NCBI RefSeq assembly: GCF_003952225.1
Contig: NZ_CP034437.1
Location: 4,912,501 to 4,976,500, forward strand
Origin: Paenibacillus albus
GTDB lineage: Bacteria > Bacillota > Bacilli > Paenibacillales > Paenibacillaceae
DNA: 64,000 nt
Reading direction: 5' to 3'
Each line of letters starts with the position of its first letter. The stretch's first letter is position 1. A program made the translations under genes and the position numbers. This document shows, piece after piece, positions 59,056 through 64,000 of this stretch. The notes below the pieces were generated by a model. It was given only the letters and a program-made list of their open reading frames with translations, was not told the DNA's origin and did not search any database.

Positions 59056-59265
59056 TTACAGCTGCGTTCTAGGCGCGGTAACCGGCTCATACACATAGCC
59101 TCGGCTGAGCTTCACTACTTTACGATTGCGTTTGCGGATAACGACACTGTCTGCGTCCCATGCAACGACGATGCCCATTACATCATTGACCTCCATGCCG
59201 TCACGAACGACACGAAGTGAAATCCCCTCTACCCGGTATTGATCCAGCTGCTCTTCGGAAATCAC
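59056..59265 (-). CDS. Small unknown protein
   Basis: 69 residues from GTG 59265, chosen because AAGGAGAGG lies nine bases upstream and because a longer ATG frame (59319) would start inside the terminator of the previous gene. The protein is beta-rich and basic in its second half (VVAWDADSVVIRKRNRKVVKL), ending YVYEPVTAPRTQL. It looks like a small SH3- or PRC-barrel-like fold, but no family is recognised. No signal or membrane segment. Confidence 0.6.
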   Translation of the reverse strand: MISEEQLDQYRVEGISLRVVRDGMEVNDVMGIVVAWDADSVVIRKRNRKVVKLSRGYVYEPVTAPRTQL

Positions 59266-59300
59266 GATTATCTTCCTCTCCTTTATCAATTCATTCTTAT

Positions 59301-59343
59301 AAAAAAACCTCAGGGGCATGAAGGATTACTCCTCGCCCTGAGG
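59301..59343 (-). terminator. Terminator after the gene at 59360
   Basis: Minus strand: CCTCAGGG...CCCTGAGG (8-bp stem, about 20-nt loop) followed by seven T. Confidence 0.75.
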
Positions 59344-59359
59344 CTTTCCAATTCACTGC

Positions 59360-59680
59360 TTAACCGACATGCTCCTTGGAGTCATTCGTCTCATACCATT
59401 CATCCAAGACACGGGATGACATGACACGGCTCGCAATATACTCCGACTGCTTCTCGGAAAACTGTTCTTTCCAGTCAATTTCAAGCTCTTCAGCAAGCTT
59501 CACAATTGTCAGCAGCTCAGACCATGCAACATAACGTTTATACCAGAAGAACTGCGGGTGCTCGATCATATAAGGGTACAAGTCATCAAATTCAGTATGC
59601 TTGCAGTCGAGTGCACGTTCGAAGTGATTTTTCGCGTCCGACAATTTGCCAATCAAGTAATCTGCTGTCAGTTTACCCAT
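59360..59680 (-). CDS. Unknown helical protein
   Basis: 106 residues from ATG 59680 (GGGAGGGGG nine bases upstream). Almost entirely helical, with an aromatic centre (HPQFFWYKRYVAWSELLTIV) and an acidic C-terminus. No signal or membrane segment. The family is not recognised. It is transcribed in the same direction as xpt, 77 nt downstream of it, but without a clear link. Confidence 0.65.
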   Translation of the reverse strand: MGKLTADYLIGKLSDAKNHFERALDCKHTEFDDLYPYMIEHPQFFWYKRYVAWSELLTIVKLAEELEIDWKEQFSEKQSEYIASRVMSSRVLDEWYETNDSKEHVG

Positions 59681-59757
59681 ATATTGTTGCCCCCTCCCAT
59701 TGCTTATGAACATTATAAGTCAAATCAGAGCTTGTGGAAAGATACTGAATCTTGGTA

Positions 59758-60327
59758 TTACTCGAAGCGGATTTTACCGCCGTCCAGGGAGGCAATCTTC
59801 GCGAGCGACTCGACGCGAATTCCTTGTTCACGGATCGTGCGCGCTCCCGACTGGAATGATTTCTCCACAACGATACCAAGCCCGGCAAGCGTAGCGCCGG
59901 AGCGCTCAATGATCTTGATTAGTCCGCGGGCAGCATCGCCGTTCGCAATAATATCGTCGATAAAGAGGACCGTATCATCCGCACTTAAGAATTGACGGGA
60001 AACCATAATATCCGTTACAATTCCTTTCGTAAAAGAAGGCACGCGCTCGCAGTAAGCATCCGGGTCAGCGATCAGCGTCTTCTTCCTTCTAGCGAACACG
60101 AGCGGCACGCCAAGGACAAGCGCTGTGGCATAAGCAACAGGAATGCCTGAGGATTCCACTGTAATAACCTTTGTAATTGGCGTCTCAGCATAGAGGCGCG
60201 CGAACTCCTTGCCCATCTCTTGCGTTAACAGCGGATCGACCTGATGATTAAGCAATGCGTCCAGCTTCAGGACGTCTTGATTCAGAATAGAAGCCTCGCG
60301 CAGTATGCGTTCTTTTAACAGTTCCAT
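59758..60327 (-). CDS. xpt: Xanthine phosphoribosyltransferase
   Basis: 189 residues, the usual length. Phosphoribosyltransferase fold with the PRPP loop VLFIDDIIANGDAARG and the N-terminal Xpt pattern (LKLDALLNHQVDPLLTQEMG...VITVESSGIPVAYATA). It salvages xanthine to XMP. In Bacillus subtilis xpt is followed by the pbuX permease and preceded by a guanine riboswitch; neither is seen here. Confidence 0.93.
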   Translation of the reverse strand: MELLKERILREASILNQDVLKLDALLNHQVDPLLTQEMGKEFARLYAETPITKVITVESSGIPVAYATALVLGVPLVFARRKKTLIADPDAYCERVPSFTKGIVTDIMVSRQFLSADDTVLFIDDIIANGDAARGLIKIIERSGATLAGLGIVVEKSFQSGARTIREQGIRVESLAKIASLDGGKIRFE

Positions 60328-60508
60328 TCGCTAAACCTCCACCGTAAAATCTTTTCCGTTAAAGTTACCATATGTACCCTGAGGTGTGCAACTTACAGGT
60401 ACAAAAATAGCAAATTCACTGCAACTTTCTTCCAAAATGAGCGTCTAATTGGTTACTAGCAACTCGGATATTTTAAACCATATTCTACAGTACATACAGG
60501 TGGTGCAA

Positions 60509-61237
60509 ATGCACATGGATATTAGTTCGATGCATTCATTAAGGAAACCTGCTTTAACCGGGGCAGCCTGCCTCCTAATTCTCCTCTTGGCAGGTTGTCA
60601 GCTCGGCAGCGGCGAATTTTCGCTTGCGAATAATGATAACACCGTGGTGAGCCACGACAATTCCGCTTCAACGAATGAGCAGTCAGACAGTCCGCAGAAG
60701 GCGCTGGATACAAACATCTCTACAGCTGACGCTTCCGGTGAGACTACTCCAAATACAGATGCAACAACTGTGGCGGATGCTACTACAGAGTCCACGTCCA
60801 CTGGTTCGAAGCCGACATCAAAGCTGCCAGACAAGAACGAGAAAAAGTGGGATTCCAAAGCACCTAAGCTTCACGGCATTGCCATCGGCGACTCCAAAGC
60901 GAGCTGGGACAGCAAGCTGGGCAAGCCCACGGACATCTACAAGATGGATGATGATAAAGAGACCATCACAGTTTCTGAGTATGCGTCCTTCTCCGTTGGC
61001 TACGGCGCCGATAAGTTGGTCAAGTTCGTCGATGTATTTGGCAAGAGTGTGGGTACCGGTTTAAACGGGCTGCGCGTTGGCGATAGCCAAAGCGCTGTAG
61101 TCAAATCGCTCGGCAAACCAGATATTCAAACGGCAAGCGTTCTTGCTTACAAAGGAACGGGCGCGCTGCTCAAGCTCGATCTCGACCCTGCCAACAGTAA
61201 AATTCTCTCCATTAAGCTGTTCTCAAATCCAAACTAG
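60509..61237 (+). CDS. Lipoprotein with two DUF4309-like repeats
   Basis: 242 residues from ATG 60509 (GGTGG five bases upstream); a 20-codon longer frame is possible. Lipobox LLAGC follows a hydrophobic run. Residues about 35-115 are a Ser/Thr/Asp-rich linker. The C-terminal domain has two copies of a short motif: LHGIAIGDSKASWDSKLGKP and LNGLRVGDSQSAVVKSLGKP, as in DUF4309-type lipoproteins of Bacillus relatives. Function is unknown. Its last 15 bp overlap the convergent transporter gene. Confidence 0.8.
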   Translation: MHMDISSMHSLRKPALTGAACLLILLLAGCQLGSGEFSLANNDNTVVSHDNSASTNEQSDSPQKALDTNISTADASGETTPNTDATTVADATTESTSTGSKPTSKLPDKNEKKWDSKAPKLHGIAIGDSKASWDSKLGKPTDIYKMDDDKETITVSEYASFSVGYGADKLVKFVDVFGKSVGTGLNGLRVGDSQSAVVKSLGKPDIQTASVLAYKGTGALLKLDLDPANSKILSIKLFSNPN

Positions 61238-62509
61238 CCATAGTGTGACGAGCGCAATAAACAGAATGGGCATTGACAGCAGCAAGCCCAGCTTGCCATA
61301 CTCCCGCCATGAGATCTCGATGCCGCCTCTCCGGAGCAGCTGCATCCACAACAGTGTAGCGAGCGACCCGATCGGGGTCAGCTTCGCGCCTACCGATGTT
61401 CCAAGAAGACTTGCAAACGGCAAATAGTGTGGCCCTGCCAAATGTTCGATCGACAGCGATGATACGAGGACAGCTGGCAAATTGTTGACCGCCGCACTAA
61501 GCAAGGAGAAAACAATCCCCGAACCGACGATGCCGACGAACTCGCCATGCTGCACCAAAGGCTCAAGCAGCTTTGGAAACCACGCTATTGCACCATGCAA
61601 GTACAAGCTGTAAACAATCAAATTCATCGACAGCGCAAAGACGATAATGAGCCACGGCGTTTGTCTGACCGTACGCTGGAAATCCCCTTGACGCGCAAGC
61701 AAGCTTGCCGCCCATTGAACTGCCGCTCCGCCAAGCGCGATTGCCGCCACCGGCAAGTGAATCCGCTCCGCCAGAAAGTAGCCCGCCAGCATTGCAGCCA
61801 TAATCACCCACGATAAAATGAACAGAGGTCTGCTCCCGATTACCGAAGCCGGCTCCGGAAACGATTGAGGCGCGCCTGTGCGATGTTCTTCTCGCCGAAT
61901 GCTCCGGCCAAAAAAGGCTGCCGTTACAGCAATCGTTCCGACTATAGCGCTTAGGCCAGGCAGCAGCATCGTTCTCGCATATTCGCCAAACGATATATCG
62001 AAGAAATCGGCCGTTAAAATATTCGTTAAGTTGCTCATCATAAGCGGAGCGCTGGCTGTATCCGCCATAAGTCCGACGCCGAGCAAAAAAGCGATCCTCG
62101 ACTTGCGCGACAAGGCGAGCAGCGATGTGACTTCAAGAACAATTGGGATCATGATGAGAATCGTGCCGTCATTGTTGAAGAAGATTGTAATACCTGCTGC
62201 GAGCAAGCAAAGGAGCACAAGAAGAGTTAACTGATGATGGTGAAACCTTCGTACGATATGGAGCGCAGCCCATCGGAAGAATCCGTTTGCGTCCAGCAGC
62301 GAAGTAAATAACATAATGCCGATAAGCGAGAATGTCGCATCCCAAACGAAGCCCCATATATATGCAGCGTCCGAGGGAGCTAGCAGTCTTGCCGCGAATA
62401 ATAGAAGTGCGCCGATAAGCGCGATAATAGCTTCATGAATGCCTCGAGGTCGCCACACAATAAGTGCAAGCGAGGCAGAGAAGACGCTAACTGCAATTGC
62501 AATGTTCAT
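61223..62509 (-). CDS. ArsB/SLC13-type membrane transporter
   Basis: 428 residues, about eleven membrane helices. Ion-transporter superfamily motifs: FFNNDGTILIMIPIVLE in the first half and LLSAAVNNLPAVLVSSLSI plus GTSVGAKLTPIGSLATLLW in the second, a repeated arrangement characteristic of ArsB. ArsB expels arsenite. No arsR, arsC or arsA is adjacent, so another anion substrate cannot be excluded. Divergent from ykvI. Confidence 0.82.
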   Translation of the reverse strand: MNIAIAVSVFSASLALIVWRPRGIHEAIIALIGALLLFAARLLAPSDAAYIWGFVWDATFSLIGIMLFTSLLDANGFFRWAALHIVRRFHHHQLTLLVLLCLLAAGITIFFNNDGTILIMIPIVLEVTSLLALSRKSRIAFLLGVGLMADTASAPLMMSNLTNILTADFFDISFGEYARTMLLPGLSAIVGTIAVTAAFFGRSIRREEHRTGAPQSFPEPASVIGSRPLFILSWVIMAAMLAGYFLAERIHLPVAAIALGGAAVQWAASLLARQGDFQRTVRQTPWLIIVFALSMNLIVYSLYLHGAIAWFPKLLEPLVQHGEFVGIVGSGIVFSLLSAAVNNLPAVLVSSLSIEHLAGPHYLPFASLLGTSVGAKLTPIGSLATLLWMQLLRRGGIEISWREYGKLGLLLSMPILFIALVTLWLVWI

Positions 62510-62614
62510 GAAAGTAGGATCAACTCGCTAACCTGTCATAATAGTCATGCCCGTCCCTCTTTGGACATACCTTGTTAATAGGTATCGTATGGGAAATAGG
62601 GGGTCGTGGCTTAG

Positions 62615-63664
62615 ATGATGAAGCGGACGAGCAAGGTACTACAAATTGCTTTTACGTATATGGGTACAATTGTTGGCGCTGGGTTTGCAACAGGCCAAGA
62701 AATATTGCAGTTTTTTACGAGATTCGGTTTCCCTGGTGCAATCACCATTATAATGGCGACCCTCATGTTTATCTGGCTTGGCGCCAAAATGATGCTTATT
62801 GCCAGCGATATCCGCGCCAAATCATATGAAGATGTCAATAAAGTGCTGTTCGGCGATCGGTACGGACGGTGGGTCAGCCATTTCATGCTGCTTATGCTGT
62901 TCGGCGTGTGCGCAGTCATGCTTGCTGGTGCAGGCTCTATATTCTCAGAGAACTGGAATATCTCCTATCAGTCCGGCCTGTTAATTACCATCTTCGGGTG
63001 CTTCCTGCTGCTTCGTAAAGGAATGAATGCTATTCTGGCTGTCAATGCCATCGTTGTACCTATAATGCTGCTGTTCACCGTGCTCATTATTATTGATACA
63101 GTGCAGACGCCGGGATCAGACAGATGGCTAATTTTAAGCAGTGATCATTCGCTGTTCACGATCTGGGCTTCACCGTTCTTGTACGCCGCGTTCAACCTCT
63201 CTATGGCACAAGCCGTACTCGTGCCGCTCGGGGCGGAAATGCGTGACCGGAAAACAATTATATACGGCTCCTGGGTTGGCGGCATTGGCATTGGCTTCAT
63301 GCTAATCGCGGGCCATGTTGCCTTATCCGTTTATATGCCTGGTATTCAGCAATTCGCCATCCCTATGGGAGGCATTGCTCGCGAGCTCGGTCATGGCGTT
63401 CAATGGATTTATATTTTTCTGATATTCGCCGAGATCTTCACGACGCTCATCGCCGACATCTATGGCCTGACGCTCCAGCTTCAGGAGCGGCTTAAGATCT
63501 CTCGAACGCTGCTCACGATCATCAGTCTCGCCTGCTGCTATGTCGCCAGTCAAATTGGCTTTGGACCTCTGCTCTCGACGCTTTACCCGCTGTTCGGGCT
63601 AATCAGCCTAGGTTGGCTGGTGCTGCTTATTCGGCAGCGGCCGCCGGCTGGGGATCAGAGCTAG
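62615..63664 (+). CDS. ykvI: YkvI-family membrane protein
   Basis: 349 residues with about ten membrane helices. The N-terminus (LQIAFTYMGTIVGAGFATGQEILQFF in part) has the Gly-rich unwound helix of LeuT-fold transporters, and overall it matches the YkvI family of Bacillus. The substrate is not established. Divergent from the ArsB-type gene with a 105-bp gap. Confidence 0.85.
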   Translation: MMKRTSKVLQIAFTYMGTIVGAGFATGQEILQFFTRFGFPGAITIIMATLMFIWLGAKMMLIASDIRAKSYEDVNKVLFGDRYGRWVSHFMLLMLFGVCAVMLAGAGSIFSENWNISYQSGLLITIFGCFLLLRKGMNAILAVNAIVVPIMLLFTVLIIIDTVQTPGSDRWLILSSDHSLFTIWASPFLYAAFNLSMAQAVLVPLGAEMRDRKTIIYGSWVGGIGIGFMLIAGHVALSVYMPGIQQFAIPMGGIARELGHGVQWIYIFLIFAEIFTTLIADIYGLTLQLQERLKISRTLLTIISLACCYVASQIGFGPLLSTLYPLFGLISLGWLVLLIRQRPPAGDQS

Positions 63665-63675
63665 AACGGTGAGAA

Positions 63676-63770
63676 GATAAGGAAGCCTGGTGACGTGAAA
63701 AACTTATGAAAAGCGATAAGGAAGCCTCGGCATGTGAGATGTTCATGAAAAGCAAAAAGGAAGCCTAGGC
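63676..63770. repeat. 39-bp direct repeat between ykvI and the ATPase gene
   Basis: Units start at 63676 and 63715 (GATAAGGAAGCCT...ATGAAAAGC), and a third partial unit starts at 63754 (AAAAAGGAAGCCTAGG). The ends of the units are well conserved, the middles less so. No gene is seen here. Confidence 0.7.
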
Positions 63771-63772
63771 GG

Positions 63773-64000
63773 CTATGAGATAAGCTCGATGATTGCTGCA
63801 TCTGGGATTGCGTTTTGCAATGCTTCCCTCATATGGTCATGGCAGGTGAAAAGAATGATTTGCCTTCGCTCGGCCAGCTCCCTGAGAACAGCAGCCGATC
63901 CCATCAACCGTCCGTAATCAAAATTGACGAGTGGATCATCGAGAATCAGCGGTAATGAGCCTGAAGAGCTTGAAGCCTCTTCTGCAAGTGCGAGCCGCAT
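63773..64000 (-). CDS. YhaN-like AAA ATPase, C-terminal end (partial)
   Basis: The last 75 residues; the gene continues beyond the right edge. The segment LPLILDDPLVNFDYGRL is a Walker B/D-loop of the SbcC/RecN/SMC-like ABC class, followed by QIILFTCHDHM (H-loop). The opening MRLALAEEA fits the signature helix region of YhaN-type proteins. Such ATPases usually pair with a YhaM/SbcD-type nuclease, which may lie outside the window. Confidence 0.75.
   Translation of the reverse strand: MRLALAEEASSSSGSLPLILDDPLVNFDYGRLMGSAAVLRELAERRQIILFTCHDHMREALQNAIPDAAIIELIS

Noticed and set aside
58809..59096. 95-codon minus-strand frame in the gap before the ABC cluster
   Set aside because: It runs through two terminators and AT-rich promoter-proximal sequence; no start signal.
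60328..60508. Guanine/xanthine riboswitch expected before xpt
   Set aside because: The conserved purine-riboswitch core was not found in the upstream 180 bp; only a weak GTACC/GGTAC stem is present.

Overview
The window looks like a chromosomal stretch of a spore-forming Bacillota of the Paenibacillus type. The signs are moderate GC, strong AGGAGG-type ribosome sites with frequent GTG and TTG starts, a PspA/DUF4178/DUF350/DUF4247 envelope-stress operon behind an ECF (SigW-type) promoter, yqhH/yqhG/yqzE homologues, a CwlD-like amidase, many sugar ABC-transporter parts with no local ATPase, and stand-alone GH43 and GH18 enzymes. No phage, transposase, integrase, CRISPR array or rRNA is visible.

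Layout. 0-2.1 kb: psp-type stress operon (minus). 2.2-7.1 kb: IclR regulator, copper amine oxidase, a Met/His-rich membrane protein and the ammonium channel AmtB, all minus; the last three are tightly spaced and look like one operon. 7.2-7.5 kb: tandem hairpin repeats. 7.5-14.5 kb: a compact reductive pyrimidine-degradation operon (aminotransferase, ureidopropionase-type amidohydrolase, PreT, PreA, dihydropyrimidinase, small protein). Together 2.3-14.5 kb reads as a nitrogen-scavenging block: amines and pyrimidines are stripped to ammonium. 14.7-16.5 kb: GNAT, tRNA-Thr, tRNA-Pro, ribokinase. 16.5-24.1 kb: a PhyH dioxygenase fused to HEAT repeats with a divergent AraC regulator, a two-in-one ABC permease, a secreted stalk-like protein, a CDF transporter and a second PhyH dioxygenase. 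24.2-28.7 kb: a divergent adenylosuccinate-synthetase paralogue with a divergent LysR gene, DUF1284, GNAT and an Ala/Glu-rich protein. 28.9-29.2 kb: a second hairpin array related to the first. 29.4-35.2 kb: yqhH-yqhG, a secreted protein, yqzE, amidase and divergent polysaccharide deacetylase. 35.4-36.8 kb: a small beta-rich protein and GH43.

36.9-42.0 kb is bounded by two identical tRNA-Leu(CAG) genes in the same orientation. It holds an HxlR/DoxX/LigB module, a phosphotransferase, a MerR-family regulator whose sensor is a complete seven-blade RCC1 propeller, and a small lipoprotein. 42.1-58.6 kb is a minus-strand glycan locus of eleven genes: GH18, CBM9-like protein, GntR/LacI-type regulator, two permease pairs, DUF5696 protein, NHL-propeller/YIP1 membrane protein, a giant membrane-anchored binding protein with two carbohydrate-binding-like domains, and a classical lipoprotein binding protein. 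A GATATATC palindrome occurs in both promoter regions of this locus, with a cre-like site at the main promoter. 59-64 kb: small unknown proteins, xpt, a DUF4309-like lipoprotein, an ArsB-type transporter, ykvI and the end of a YhaN-like ATPase gene.

Best candidates for undescribed biology: the MerR-RCC1 regulator; the DUF5696/YIP1/dual-permease locus; the IclR-controlled amine oxidase-AmtB operon; the PurA paralogue with altered ligand residues; the fused permease; and the CTGAGAG hairpin arrays. All assignments come from reading the sequence; no database search was run.
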